Numbered from the stretch's first letter, positions 1 through 10,969 are shown. The stretch is DNA of 32,915 nucleotides from Gamarada debralockiae (GCA_002803225.1 NXFV01001729.1:1-32915), one strand, 5' to 3'. Notes: generated by a model not told the origin, from the sequence alone. Numbers and translations: made by a program.

Positions 1-117
1 GCTGACTTTTTTCACTTCAAGTACGAAGTGGAAGATGGAAGACCATATCAAGAAAACAAAGAAGCAGCTGAACAGGAAGTTACCCCATCTGGACAAACCA
101 AGCTCTCGCCCCACTAG
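1..117 (+). CDS. possible 3' end of a gene entering from the left edge
   Basis: Frame 1 is open from the first base to a TAG at 115-117 and reads 38 residues, starting ADFFHFKYEVEDGRPY and ending GQTKLSPH. The mixed, acidic composition looks more like a real protein tail than the other frames do. No splice site, start or family assignment is visible, and frame 2 is open for longer, so this may be chance. I do not recognise the protein. Confidence 0.2.
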   Translation, partial: ADFFHFKYEVEDGRPYQENKEAAEQEVTPSGQTKLSPH

Positions 118-1768
118 CTACTGTACGTACTGGGATGCTCTTGCTAGGTTGATCTCACCCATTATTACTCCAAGCGATTCATCCGCGATTGAAGCCGTAT
201 TATTGTAGAAACGCCTCTTCATCATCGTTATTCTTGTTCAAATCGAGAGAAAGTTCGTGCAGATTGCAGAAAAAGCTCCCGTCAATTGATCCGCCTCCTG
301 GACCACAATAGATTTGGACGCGCGCATAATCCACAGTGACACGGACGACAGACTTCCAAGATACACGAGCCACATCCAGGATCGACGAGTCGAGTTCATT
401 CTTACTGTGTACTCGCTCACAGACAGGCCCGGGAACCGACGGCGACGACGACTACGGCATTCTTCCTCCGAGGCACAGGGAGAGAGAGCTCCATCCTTAC
501 ACATGGGATTGTACATGCAGACGGATCAAGCGTGAACAAGAAGCGGCGGCGCTTGTCCAATATCAGAGAGTCAATACAGATTGAATCAGATTCCCGTGCC
601 GTGGCTGGACACTGGACGACCGGTGCGGGCCATATGTCAGCACAGTCGCATTCAATTCAGCCTGCTGTTGGTAACCGAGTAGCATCTTGCTGTCGAGGAT
701 ATCGAATTTGATTATTATTATTTTTTTATTCTCCACGAGTCACATCAATCCGGACGAAATTATTCTCGATCGAGAAGGCTCAAGTCCAACGTCGTCTCGG
801 TCGTCGTCTCAGGGAGCCAGTCCTGAGCGAGCAGGAGGTTAATTGATCGTCCATTTCGGATGTTGGGCCTATCCAGAGGCAAGTCGCTCAGCATCGACGT
901 TTTTTGACGACATCCGAGCGATCCCACTGGCGGACTCTGGCCTATTGTAGCGTTACTGGACGCACGCCTTTGTTCTTTGTCTTCCAACCCGCCAACTGGC
1001 CTGGTCGGTCTAACTGATCGATACCCCATAGCCTCGCCAATCGCGCATCAATCGAGGCTTCGAAAGCTGCAACTTATCGAGCCAGAAAGTCGCGGTCCTC
1101 GGGCTAGCTGGATGACTACTGCAAAGGGCGCTACTGCTGATTGACTGGACCCACTGGTCCCTTCGCAGCTTCGCTTCTTTCCTTCCATACAGTAGAGCAT
1201 ATCCTTCCTCCAGAAATATCCTAGTCGTCCTCTCTGGTCTCGGTCGTCCATGCGCAACTGCAAGTACGCACGCACTGCGGCTTGAGCAGGGTTCTGACAA
1301 GAGTCAAGCGTCCGCGTTCGAGCGGCAAGATCCTCATTCGCTTTTCTTCAAAGAGCCTCGCCTCATCTGTCCATCATCCCACTGGTTCATCGTTGCGTGG
1401 GGCATTCCAAATCCCTAAAGACTTAGGAAAAGAAACCCAAGGAAACGGCTATTCGCAAGTCCAACAACAACAAGACCCGTCTCGTCATTATCGCTGCCAT
1501 CGAATAATAGTCCAGTTCCTTCCCCAGATCATTCGCTCCAATCACGATAGCATCGCATCATCGCGAATCCTCCGCAGCGCAAATCGTCGCAACTTTCGAT
1601 AAGGTCCTCGCTTACCAACATACATATCCGTACTGCAGGCGCGGCTTCAGCATCTCATGCAGCTTCAGCCGTTCATCTTCCACGCAAACGCGCTCTGTGG
1701 AAAAGACACGTTCTTGCGTTGCAGAAGACTTCACGTCGCTGCATCGCGCCGAGTCGGCGGCCATATAA
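118..1768. other. gene-free stretch upstream of RSC7
   Basis: About 1.65 kb lies before the RSC7 start. The open frames are short, mostly begin at non-ATG codons, overlap on both strands and show no recognisable protein. It probably holds the RSC7 promoter and 5' UTR. A simple ATT repeat running into a T tract sits near 712-728. No tRNA or other RNA gene was recognised. Confidence 0.5.
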
Positions 1769-3999
1769 ATGTATTCCACGACAAACGGCGCTGAGGGCAC
1801 GATTAATCCTGCGGCTCTTTCGTCAGGTAAGGAACTCTGAATAACCCGGGTTCGATACATCGCCAGCATAATTGTGCTATTCCGCGCTATGCGATTCGAT
1901 ATTCGAATCAATGCGATGATGATTTATTAACAATTACTGCGATAATCGTGCTGACTTGGAATGCTGGACAGGAGCGCTGACGAACCTTAACCCCGCCACG
2001 ACGATCACGCCGGATACAAGTCCTCGAGGCATCAAGCGCAGTCGCTCTCCCGATACTTACGGCGACCTGCCGACGGGCGATGGTCTAGGAGATGACGGTA
2101 CGTCGTCCTTGTTCCAGCAATCGCAATATTGCTTCATCCAAATGCGCGTGTAGCAATCGTAGTGATGTTACATGCGCGCGCTGCCGATGGAAGAACCTAT
2201 GCTAATGATGATGTCTCAATCTAGGTGACTCAAAACCTCGAAAGCGCGGGCGACCGGTGAAGTCGAGAGGTGTTGGAGGTGTCCCAGAGAGTCCCATTCA
2301 GTCATCAATGCCGCAGCCATCCCAAATCGCCCCTCAAACTCCACAATCGCAAACCGCAGCATTACCATCACAAATAACCAATGTCACGCCTACACAATCT
2401 TCGCCACCACCAAAAACTACCCCCAAGTCTGTCATCAAGGCACTTCCTACCGTGAGGGATCATACCACAGACCAATTAGGACCAGAAGGAGATGAATATA
2501 TTCCTCGAGAATATGACGAAGCAGGAGAGAAAAAGGTCACGTCGACAGGACACCTCCTGGATAACCGCGACTACAGATGTCGGACATTCTTTGTTCCAAA
2601 CAGAGGCGACAAGCTATTCATGCTAGCCACCGAATGTGCGAGGGTCCTAGGCTATCGAGATTCGTATTTGCTCTTCAATAAGAACAGATCATTGTACAAA
2701 ATCATCGCTACTCAAGCCGAGAAGGAAGATCTGATCCATCAAGAAATCCTACCATTTTCCTACCGATCACGGCAGATTGCGATCGTTACAGCTAAATCTA
2801 TGTTCCGGCAGTTCGGAAGTAGGGTGATCGTTAATGGCCGACGAGTGAGAGATGATTACTGGGAAGGGAAGGCGCGAAAGCAAGGATTCACTGAGGAAGA
2901 TCTTGCGGGAGAGAAGAGACCAGGTGCCGCCAAGGCTAGAGACGCAGCAGCAGCGGAAGCCAGTGCGAACGCGTCGTTGACGTTGGGTCATCACGGGGAC
3001 ATTGTGTACAGCAACAGCCCAGGACAATTTGGCGTCCATCCACAACCACAGACGGTTCAGCCAGGGATGATAGGTGCGACTGGCAACGCGACGCAACTAC
3101 CTATGATTACTCTTGCTCCAGAGCAGCCCGACATGCGCCTGAGAGATTATAGCAACATCCAGCGGCCACGGCAGGAAATCACAGGGCCAGCGTATCAGGA
3201 TCGAACTCAAGGAAGCCCACCCACGGAACTTCTGACTCAGGCGCATCATGCTGCGGAGTACAACAAGTCGATCAACCAACAACGAAATCGAAGTAGCGAG
3301 TATATTCAAGGCCGCTGGCGACAACCTCATGATGTTCCTCCCTCAAATCTTTCGCAACAGCCAGTAGGCACCAATGACGGTCTGCCACCCACCCAGGCTT
3401 TGCAATCGCCCCGGACATCGCAAAGCAGTGCTCAGCAGTCAACGATGTCTCAACAAACGCCGCAACATTTGATGGCTACGCAAGCCTATTCACAACCTAC
3501 CCGCCAGCAGAATCCCATTGCACAATCACCTATAAGAGGTGGCCCTCAGGGTTCTATGAGGCCGGATCAAATGGGAGGATCAGCCGGCTTGTCTCTTGCA
3601 CCTGGCAACCTTGGCCAAGGAGGAGGCGGTTATGGATATGCTCCGCAAAATCAGATGTGGCCCCCATCTCAAGCTCAACAATCCCCCCAACACGGTTTCC
3701 CAAGCTATGCACCTCACGGATCTCAGCAATCACCGCACATTCAACAATCTCCGCACCAACCGCCCCCACAACTCCGCCATTCAGGAAGCAATCCACAGAT
3801 GCAAGCACTTCAATACCCAGGCATGCAGGGCATGGGCCAGGGCTACCCTGCACCAGGCCGGGGACTCTATCCAGATCAAAGCTCGCAGCAATTCATGCAA
3901 GCAACTACCTCCGGCCCTCAGCCAGGAGCTCAGGGCTGGGCACCGCAACAACCCCCAGGATCAGGCGGGTCTTGGGGCTGGACGGGACAGCCGCAGTGA
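1769..3999 (+). CDS. RSC7: RSC chromatin-remodelling complex subunit RSC7/NPL6 (Rsc7/Swp82 family)
   Basis: This is a nuclear subunit of the RSC (SWI/SNF-type) nucleosome remodeller. The model has exons 1769-1826, 1972-2097 and 2225-3999, giving 652 residues. Intron 1 has donor GTAAGG, branch TGCTGAC and acceptor ACAG; intron 2 runs from GTACGT to CTAG. Phases fit exactly and an in-frame TAA lies directly upstream of the ATG. An AT-hook-like RKRGRPVK lies near residues 67-74. The Rsc7/Swp82 domain spans about 167-277 and includes HLLDNRDYRCRTFFVPN and LGYRDSYLLFNKNRSLYK. The remaining C-terminal half is low-complexity and rich in Gln, Pro, Gly and Ser, as usual for fungal homologues. The family call is strong. 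The first two exons are less certain because the N-terminus is poorly conserved and an additional 5' exon cannot be excluded. Confidence 0.85.
1893..1909. repeat. short inverted repeat in RSC7 intron 1
   Basis: Seven-base arms GATTCGA and TCGAATC flank a 3-nt loop inside the proposed first intron. It could form a small hairpin in the transcript. There is no evidence of function. Confidence 0.5.
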
Positions 4000-4988
4000 T
4001 ACGTCCGTCCACAAGGATAATCGATGATCATGTCTTATGAAGATGATGGAATGATGATGAGTACATAACACGACATTGTGGTCTTAAGTATGTTGCATCG
4101 TACGGGCGAGGAACGTCCTTCGACCCAAGAATAATGGAAGCGCGCGGTCGATAATTCGTGGTTTCAGCAAGTATCTGGTTGCATTCATATGGCCAGGTAG
4201 AGGAGTTGGCGTCGCGTCGTTCATCGCCAGACTTAGGCATTGTCTCTTTTGTTGTCAGTTCGCTATGCTGCTTCATGTACAGTAGCTTACAGCATTTCCA
4301 GTTTCTTTTCCTCGCTTCTTTGATATACCTCTTCTGTCGTTAATTACCCTTCTTCCCTCCTCCTTACTCTCCTTTCTAGCCCCACCTCACAATACGTCGA
4401 GGTGCAGGCCGTCCTCACGCTGTTCTCTTATATTGCGATTTGGACCTTGGACTTTACATCTGTCTGTGTTATTGGAAGGAATTACTACCGTTCTCACGTG
4501 TATTTGGCACATTGGGCATGCTCGCATTCATGGTCTGCTGGATTCATTTATGTTGTGCAATTGGGATTGGGGATACACATGTCTGCTTGCATTTTGTGCT
4601 GGTGGTTGTTCTATCGAACTGCTGGATGGAGTTGGGTTGGGTCTGGATATCAATCATACTGTCGATTTCACTTGGCTGCACAAGTAGGATTGAATAATAT
4701 TGTCCGGTTTTCTCTGTTATGATTTGTGCCGTTACTCGTGACTTGAAGTGCGAATGCGAATACCGGGCTTGATTGATGGAATTGTGACCAGAGTGGACGA
4801 ATCTAGATCCAGTCAAATTAGAAGATTGAGGTTTAGTAGTTTTCCTCCCATTTTCTCAAGGTTACACAACCCCTCCTGTACACACATCTCTAGACGCCTC
4901 TCCTCTCCCCACACCAACCCAACCAATCCCAAACGCCATTCTATATGCAAGTCGTAAAGGATGTCTGTCTGTAACCCATGAATGATGC
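4000..4988. other. convergent gene-free stretch between RSC7 and IML2
   Basis: This 989-nt interval holds the 3' ends of two convergent genes. Around 4402-4722 all three forward frames stay open for roughly 250 nt and would encode Trp/Cys-rich hydrophobic peptides. That reflects T/G-rich composition with few stops rather than a gene. No RNA gene or repeat was recognised. Confidence 0.5.
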
Positions 4989-7184
4989 TCAGTACCCCAT
5001 GATACTCTTATGCCTCTTAATCGTAATCAACGACGTCGTGATCTTAAACGCCATCCTCGTATCCAAAACGTAGCTTTCGCCCCACTTCTGCGCCTTCTCC
5101 AGCCACTGCTCGCATTCCAGCACTTTGGCTTTGGAATCCGTACCCTCGAGATCTTTCTCGTTCCAGGCTAAAGTAGCCATTTCGTAGTGTGCGGAGGGAT
5201 TAGGCCAGTCATCTTTCAGGTGGCCTTTGAATTCATGTCTATTATGCATTAGTCTCTATCTTGAGGATGAGAGGAGGGGGGAGGAGGAAGCATACTTATC
5301 GTGACTGAGAATCTCGGTCTTGAGCATAGCACGAGCTTCGTCATACTTCCCCAGACTTCGCAACAAACAAGCTCGAAGAAGTGCACAAGCGGCTGTTTCA
5401 TCCAGATCCACCTTATACTTTTCTGGGTGGCTGGTCCTTTCCCATTGTAGGATGTTCATGGTCTTCTGCAATTGCTCTGGCGCCATTTTCTTGATTCCGT
5501 TCCAAAGATCTAATGAATGTGAGTGAATCAAACCGTCAAAGGTGTGGTGGATGTTCTTACACATCATCTCAGCCAGAGGACTGGTCCCTATGGCATCCAC
5601 GAGATCCATGTTCCATGCCTTGGCCCTTTCTTCCCACTTTTGAACCTTCCTTGCAATGTAAACATCGAAAGGAAGTTGTTTGGACATTACTTTTTGCCGA
5701 CCTGCCAATGGTGGACCCTTCCGGATGTACTCTGTTGCCTTCTCCTTGTAACCTTTTGCTGCCTCTAGGTCACTCTCCCGGAGGTTTCGATATAGCTCCA
5801 GATAAGCGGAACCGGTCATGTACGCATAGAGGCAAGGGGACCAAGAACTCAGTTCCGCGCATTCGATCCAACTCTTTGCACAAGCCTCGTAGTCATGGAT
5901 GAACATGGTGGCAAGGGATCTTTCAAACATGTTGATCGTAGCAATTTGCTTCATGTTGCCATTCGAGTTCTCGTGTAGAATCTTGACCGCAGCGCCGAGA
6001 TTGTGGTTGTAGGCAAGCATACGTGCTTCTTCGAGCCTCCACAACTTGCTGGCGGGGTATTTGGCAATCATTGTAGCGAGTAAGGCCTCGCACCTCGCTT
6101 TGGGGTATCCAGAAAGATCATTCGCTGCGTCTGGATCTGTGGGCAGGATGTCACAGAAGCCTACGAGGCCATTGTAGTATCCAAGCAAAGAGATGCCAGC
6201 AATAGCGCTGTTGAAGTTGTCAAAACGGGACGCTTGCCACAGGTATCGAGTGCCTCTTTCGCGGTCCCCCTTAAAGCCCACAATGTACAAAATTTTGTTG
6301 AATATTGGATTCTCGATCATGGAAAAGACCACAAGCAAGATGCCATAGCAAAGTCTTGTTCCGGAGTGAATGAATATGTCCGTGTGTGATGTGATACCCA
6401 ATGATGCAGGATCCAGCTCCAGAACATTGGACTTTGTCCGCGTTGGAATAGGAGGGATCGAACGCATAGGAGTGAGCTCGTTTTCGATCTCTGCTGAGCT
6501 GCGGATAGGACTATTGGGACTGTGTATCTGGCCGTTCAAATGAGATGGGTCCTTTTCCGTGACAATTTCACTTGAGAGTCCGGATACATCACCGCCGCCG
6601 CGATTAGGATTGGCAGAGTCTTGAGTCCTCATACGGCTCAAGGTCTCCCTTCTCGAGGCCATGGAAGTTCTCCTAGAAGATGCTCTGTGCTTGAAATAAT
6701 TCGACTCAACCTCCATGATCCCATCCAAGGTAAGATACGCCTTCCGAAGCTTGTAGAATCCAGAAATAGCCTGGGTCACAGACCCACTAAGAACAGCCGT
6801 AATCGCACTGGTGAGTTGGGCAATTGCATAGCACAGTAAGTACTCCGTTCCAGGAGGATAGATTTCCGATCGAAAGGCGTTGGGTTCTCGCTGGGCCTTC
6901 CTCATATCCTCCCAAGTCTTAGTTTCTGCCACCTGCAAAGCCGTCGCTGCATCTTTCAGTAGCTCTTTCTCAACTCCAAGCATGGAAGCAATGAAACTTG
7001 AGATTCCACGACCTAGATGGTGGTAGGATGAGTTCTTCTCTTTGAGAATCTTGTCCGCCGCCTCGATATCGTCATCCAGAAGCTTAAGTAGAGCACTTTC
7101 AACGGATTGGAGATGCTGATCCTCCTCCTCAGCAGTCATTGCTGGGGCGTGAGCCTTGATGGCTGATCTGAACCACCGACTCAT
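4989..7184 (-). CDS. IML2: IML2 / TTC39-family protein (DUF3808), inclusion-body clearance type
   Basis: The model has exons 7184-5296 and 5238-4989 with a 57-nt intron (donor GTATGC, branch ACTAATG, acceptor TAG), giving 712 residues, close to the roughly 730 of yeast Iml2. The start MSRWFRSAIKAHAP and the following segment with GRGISSFIASMLGVEK and YLLCYAIAQLTSAI match the family's N-terminal region. A Ser/Arg-rich linker follows at about 170-245. The C-terminal half consists of TPR-like helices, including LGYYNGLVGFCDILP and LWRLEEARMLAYNHN. The intron joins SHDK to the conserved tail HEFKGHLKDDWPNPSAHYE. Yeast Iml2 is linked to clearance of protein inclusions and to lipid-droplet and mitochondrial outer-membrane factors; transfer of that role here is inference. 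It is divergent from SEM1, with 729 bp between start codons. Confidence 0.88.
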
Positions 7185-7913
7185 CTTGGCGACTCTGTCT
7201 TCTCCAATCTTTCAGCTGGGTTGAGCGGTCAAACCTCAATCACTGAGCTGAATCGAGTGATTAGAGCTCACTTCAGACAACGGATGGTTCGGATCTTACA
7301 TGCCAAGTTCTACGATGCCATGGAGAAGGGAAAGGTCGCGCTTGAAGCAGGGAATTTTTATCCAATTCGCCGGTCCCTGAAAGGAAATCCAGTGATGAAA
7401 GTAAACGAGTCAAGAAGGCCGTTAGGAGGTAGATATATATCCAGGTACGAGAATGAAACGAGGTCTCACGAGGAGCGGCGGTCCGAACGGACAAAGAAGG
7501 CAAGGAGATAAGCTAGAAAGACGTCTAAAGACCGAGCAAAGGCGAATTGGAAGTATCTTACACGGTCAAGTGAAGATATGTACAAGGGATACGAACCAGA
7601 AAGATATAAGAGGAGAGAAGAGGGGGAGACGGTGAGGAAAGATTGGGAAAGAAGAAGCACGCTTCTGTCACATAGCAAGCTTTCAGCCGCCCGGCTCGCC
7701 TCAGGGTGGCAGTGCAGGGGTGCATCGGATCTGATTTTGTTGCGGACACCGACCCGCTCTTACAGTAAGGTGCCTCTTGCGAGCTCCATCTTCACTCCTG
7801 CGAATACGGTCCAACCTTGAAAGATACCCCACGATTCTCAAGATACCCAAACAGCCTCGACCTTTACAAGAAACGCATACTCCCTCACGTCGCAACTCTT
7901 CCCACTCTCCACA
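7185..7913. promoter_or_regulatory. divergent intergenic region IML2 / SEM1
   Basis: This 729-bp interval must carry the promoters of both divergent genes. GGTGGCAGT at 7705-7713, about 200 bp before the SEM1 ATG, matches seven of nine positions of the proteasome-associated control element GGTGGCAAA known from yeast. Whether this fungus uses that element is unknown. Open frames here are purine-rich artefacts with no recognisable protein. Confidence 0.35.
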
Positions 7914-8338
7914 ATGTCCGGAGCCCAAGCATCTGGCTCCGCGCCGCAAGCAACCAAAGCTACCGCCTCAGACAAGAGCATTGACTCAACGAAAGACGTC
8001 AAGCCTGCAGCTGCGTTGGAGGAAGATGACGAGTTTGAGGATTTCCCTGTAGAGAGTACGTTTGCCCTTGTCTGCCTGACCTTGTGTCACGTCAAGGCAG
8101 AAGAAGAGAAGCTGATGTTCGCGTGATGGCAGACTGGACACAAGAAGACACCGAGGTACCAGGTGACAATACGCATCTGTGGGAGGAGAGCTGGGATGAT
8201 GATGATACGAGTGAGGACTTTTCGGCCCAGCTGAAGTGAGTTCCTCCCATTTGCAGTGTCTTTGGTAAGAGACATGCTGATCAAGGTGTACCCCATAGGG
8301 AGGAGCTGAAGAAGGTCGAGGCAAGCAAGAAGCGTTGA
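7914..8338 (+). CDS. SEM1: 26S proteasome complex subunit SEM1 (DSS1 homologue)
   Basis: This is a small acidic protein of the proteasome lid; the family also serves TREX-2 and BRCA2-type complexes. The model has exons 7914-8055, 8133-8235 and 8299-8338, giving 94 residues. Introns run GTACGT to GGCAG (77 nt) and GTGAGT to CATAG (63 nt), and phases fit exactly. The core motifs are in order: an acidic patch EEDDEFEDFPVE, then NWTQEDTE, then THLWEESWDDDDTSEDFS, and a basic tail ending KKVEASKKR. The two Trp-containing acidic blocks are the signature of DSS1/SEM1. The codon after FPVE is split across intron 1 and reads Asn, where many homologues have Asp. The three small exons make this gene easy to miss. 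Confidence 0.93.
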
Positions 8339-8707
8339 TGATAGACATGGGCACGATCATACGGAGTTCACTGGGCACGAGAAATTACTATAACGGGTAG
8401 CATACAAATGGACATCACTGGCATTCTCAAGCAAACAAACGCCGCCCTTGAAGTGTGATTCGAAGTACCGTATTGGGATATAAGATCTCAAAACCTTTCA
8501 ATCCGTTTGGGCGATTAGAAGTCTCAAGAGAAGTAACTGGAAAGTCCACAACTTTGAATCTCTCGCTTTGAATCAACGATCCAATTTAAAGAGTTCTGGA
8601 TTGCCAAAATGTTGTCACGGTATTTGCTTGTGGATCACTGGGATGACGAGAACAATTCCAATTTTATTGCGGTTATGTACTTGTAACACGGGTTTCATCA
8701 GGATTCA
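8339..8707. other. convergent 3' region SEM1 / PGK
   Basis: This 369-nt interval lies between the SEM1 stop and the end of the longer predicted PGK isoform. It probably contains both 3' UTRs. No gene or repeat is recognised. Confidence 0.5.
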
Positions 8708-8733
8708 TTACAGGTTGGACTTGCTGGAGCGGC
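8708..8733 (-). other. alternative last exon of PGK encoding a PTS1-like tail
   Basis: A good donor GTAAGT (8783-8778) overlaps the normal stop codon of PGK: the sequence reads TCGA then GTAAGTAA. Splicing to the AAG at 8736-8734, 11 nt after a CTGAT branch-like site, removes 50 nt and deletes the TAA. The new exon adds S-R-S-S-K-S-N-L and then TAA at 8710-8708. SNL is a non-canonical relative of the [SAC][KRH][LM] peroxisomal signal and has a basic residue just upstream. The splice itself is inferred. The AAG acceptor is weaker than CAG or TAG, as expected for a minor isoform. Confidence 0.5.
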
Positions 8734-8775
8734 CTTGACCATATCAGAGGCTACATATATGCATCTTCCAAACGT

Positions 8776-10441
8776 TTACTTACTCGACAGAGCAGTGACA
8801 CCGGGGAGCTCCTTGCCTTCGAGCAATTCAAGAGAGGCTCCACCACCAGTCGAGACATGGCTAAGCTTGTCCTCAACCTTGTACTTGGCTGCGACAGTTG
8901 CGGTATCACCACCACCGATGATGACAATCTTACCAGTTTGTGCGGCGTTGACGGCGGCATCAAGAGTGGCCTTGGTACCGGTTGCGAAGGCATCGAACCT
9001 AATTTTGTAGTTAGAAATTGCTCAAAAGAGGTGAAAGATTAGAATGTGGGCAAAGTTGCTCGGAGGATTACTTACTCGAAGACTCCGGGTGGGCCGTTCC
9101 AGAGGATTGTCTTGGCCTCGTTGATGGTGTTCTTGAAGAGCTCGATACTCTTTGGTCCACAGTCAAGACCCATCCAACCTGCGAAAATTCCGGTATCAGC
9201 AATCGCTCAAAAGAGGAGAACGATTAGAAGATGCGAGAAATACATACCATCTGGAATGCCCTCCTCATCCGTAGCAGTGCCAGTCTTTGCATCCTTAGCG
9301 AAGTTGTCTGCAGTGATATAATCCACTGGAAGGACGACCTTGACGTTGTTCTTCTTGGCCTTCTCGACGAGGTCGCCGACAATCTTGGCACCTATTGTTA
9401 GAGTTAGTAAATGGTCAGAAAAAGAAAACGATCGAACGGAGAGTTGAACTCCAAGAGCATCCTCCCAGAAGCTCAATGAATCGCTGAGTGGAATTCAACG
9501 ATTCAAATAGAATAGGACCTGGTCGAAAGTCACATACCATCGGCGTCGAAGAGAGAGTTGCCAATCTTGACGTTTTCCAGAGTCTTCTTGAATGTGAATG
9601 CCATACCACCGCAGATGATCAAGCTGTTGACCTTGCCGAGGAGGTTGTCAATGAGTTGGATTTTGTCCGAAACCTTGGCTCCTCCGAGGATAGCAAGGAA
9701 AGGACGCTCTGGGTTCTCGATGGCCTTTGCGAAATATTCGAGCTCTTTCTTCATGAGGAATCCGGAGGCCTTTTGGGGGAGATCAATGCCAACCATGGAG
9801 CTGTGAGCTCGGTGTGCAGTTCCGAACGCATCGTCTATTCGAAATCAGCATGTGTTGGAAACGAGCTCATAGAACAGAACTCACTGATGTAGATATCACC
9901 CAAAGCAGTCAAACCCTTGCGAAACTCCTCAACCTTAGCCTTGTCCGCCTTGACCTTCTTTCCCTCGGAATCCTTATAGCTTCCCTCTTCCTCGGCATGG
10001 AAACGCAAGTTCTCGAGCAAAATGACCTGTCCACCACTAGCCTTGTTGACAATCTCCTCAACCTCCTTTCCAACGCAGTCTGGTGCAAACTCGACCTTCT
10101 TTCCACCTAAAAGCTTCTCTAATTCGGGAACAACAGGCTTGAGGGAGTATTTGGGGTTGGCATGGCCGTCGGGTCTGCCCAAGTGGGACATGAGGATCAC
10201 AGCCTTGGCTCCGTGGTCAATGGCATATTTGATTGTTGGGACAGCTCCGGCGATACGCTGGGTGTTTGTGACTTTCTTATCGGAGTCGAGAGGGACGTTG
10301 AAATCGACCTGGAGGTTCAATTCTTTGTCAGTATTGCGGTCTTCGTTTGCTTCCTCGCATTTTGGAGGGGCTCACTCTTATCAGGACCCTCTTGTCCGTG
10401 AGGTCGACGTCGGTGATGGAGAGCTTATTTGAGAGAGACAT
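8776..10441 (-). CDS. PGK1: phosphoglycerate kinase, glycolysis
   Basis: The enzyme transfers the 1-phosphate of 1,3-bisphosphoglycerate to ADP, in the cytosol. The model has exons 10441-10376, 10308-9885, 9834-9538, 9391-9248, 9178-9076 and 8998-8776, giving 418 residues, the usual fungal length. All five introns (50-146 nt) are GT-AG with matching phase. Visible motifs are RVDFNVPL (22-29), SHLGRP (63-68), LLENLRF, the NDAFGTAHR segment restored across intron 2, the hinge/C-domain [28 protein letters not shown] across intron 5, and the nucleotide-binding [13 protein letters not shown]. The cytosolic form ends ALSSK. Introns 4 and 5 share a 35-nt core with an intron of the downstream-numbered GH53 gene. 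Intron 3 (146 nt) contains an imperfect inverted repeat. A putative longer isoform with a peroxisomal-type tail is listed separately. Confidence 0.97.
9010..9044 (-). repeat. shared intron core, copy A (PGK intron 5)
   Basis: On the minus strand this reads TTCTAATCTTTCACC, then TCTTTTGAGCAATT, ending in the branch-like CTAAC. It differs from copy B at about 5-6 of 35 positions and from copy C at about 7. All three copies lie in the same orientation near the 3' end of an intron. Confidence 0.75.
9195..9229 (-). repeat. shared intron core, copy B (PGK intron 4)
   Basis: The minus strand reads TTCTAATCGTTCTCC, then TCTTTTGAGCGATT, then CTGAT. This 69-nt intron also shares its first bases, GTATGTATTTCTCG, with GH53 intron 3 (GTATGTATTTTCTCG), and its tail GAATTTTCGCAG resembles that intron's GATTTTCAAAAG. 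The whole intron therefore appears homologous, not just the branch region. Confidence 0.8.
9444..9498. repeat. imperfect inverted repeat in PGK intron 3
   Basis: Arms 9444-9458 (TTGAACTCCAAGAGC) and 9483-9498 (GCTGAGTGGAATTCAA) are complementary at most positions, separated by about 24 nt. The intron could fold into a hairpin. Folding is common in introner-like elements, but this intron lacks the 35-nt core. Confidence 0.5.
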
Positions 10442-10969
10442 GATTGCTGAATTTGAGTGAGTGACTTAGGATGGCTTTATTTTCTCGAAGGGCTGTGAGG
10501 TGTTTTCAATTGTTCAAAGTATCTCAGAGAATGGGAAAACACGGGTTGGGTGATGCTGCCCCTCCATTCGATAAATTTTGGTTGCCGAGAAGTCGATCAC
10601 CCCACCACGCCCATGCTCAACAAACTAAGTCATACGAAGACATAAGGAATCACATCGAAAGAAATATTTTCCACTTATATTTTGTATTTCGGTGATTTAA
10701 AAACATCATGAAAGATTGTATGTGAGGCTATTTCGAGAACCACAGACTGTTATCGCTTCGCAAGCTCGAAAAATTGCAGTCCCGAACACCGACCATCAAC
10801 CCAACCGCCTAACACCGAACCCATCATATGCCATTGGAGTCGTAGCAATACCCCTCATGACATCTCATGTATTGCCTGAGCCATTATATGGCCAGGTTTT
10901 CTCAACGCCAGTTCTCATATGCCTATAAACCGTCCCTTATTCCTGGCTCAGCTCCATCCGAACCCATTC
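10442..10969. promoter_or_regulatory. PGK upstream region
   Basis: This 528-bp interval lies between the PGK start and the stop of the Mpv17 gene on the same strand. It must hold the PGK promoter. An AT-rich ATATAAG on the minus strand near 10675-10682 is a possible TATA-like element, but it is about 235 bp from the ATG. Nothing else was recognised. Confidence 0.4.

Noticed and set aside
1282..1602. 106-residue plus-strand frame in the left gene-free region
   Set aside because: Basic, Ser/Arg/Gln-rich composition with no family resemblance; the start is not a convincing ATG and no splice partners are seen.
1845..1870. tRNA B-box-like GGGTTCGATAC
   Set aside because: No matching A box, acceptor stem or cloverleaf could be built around it, and it lies in RSC7 intron 1.
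1612..1911. 99-residue minus-strand frame over the RSC7 start
   Set aside because: It starts at TTG, overlaps RSC7 exon 1 on the opposite strand and has no recognisable product.
4402..4722. Hydrophobic Trp/Cys-rich forward frame, possible membrane peptide
   Set aside because: All three forward frames and one reverse frame are open over much of the same stretch, which indicates few stop codons from composition. No homology, splice signals or good start context is seen.
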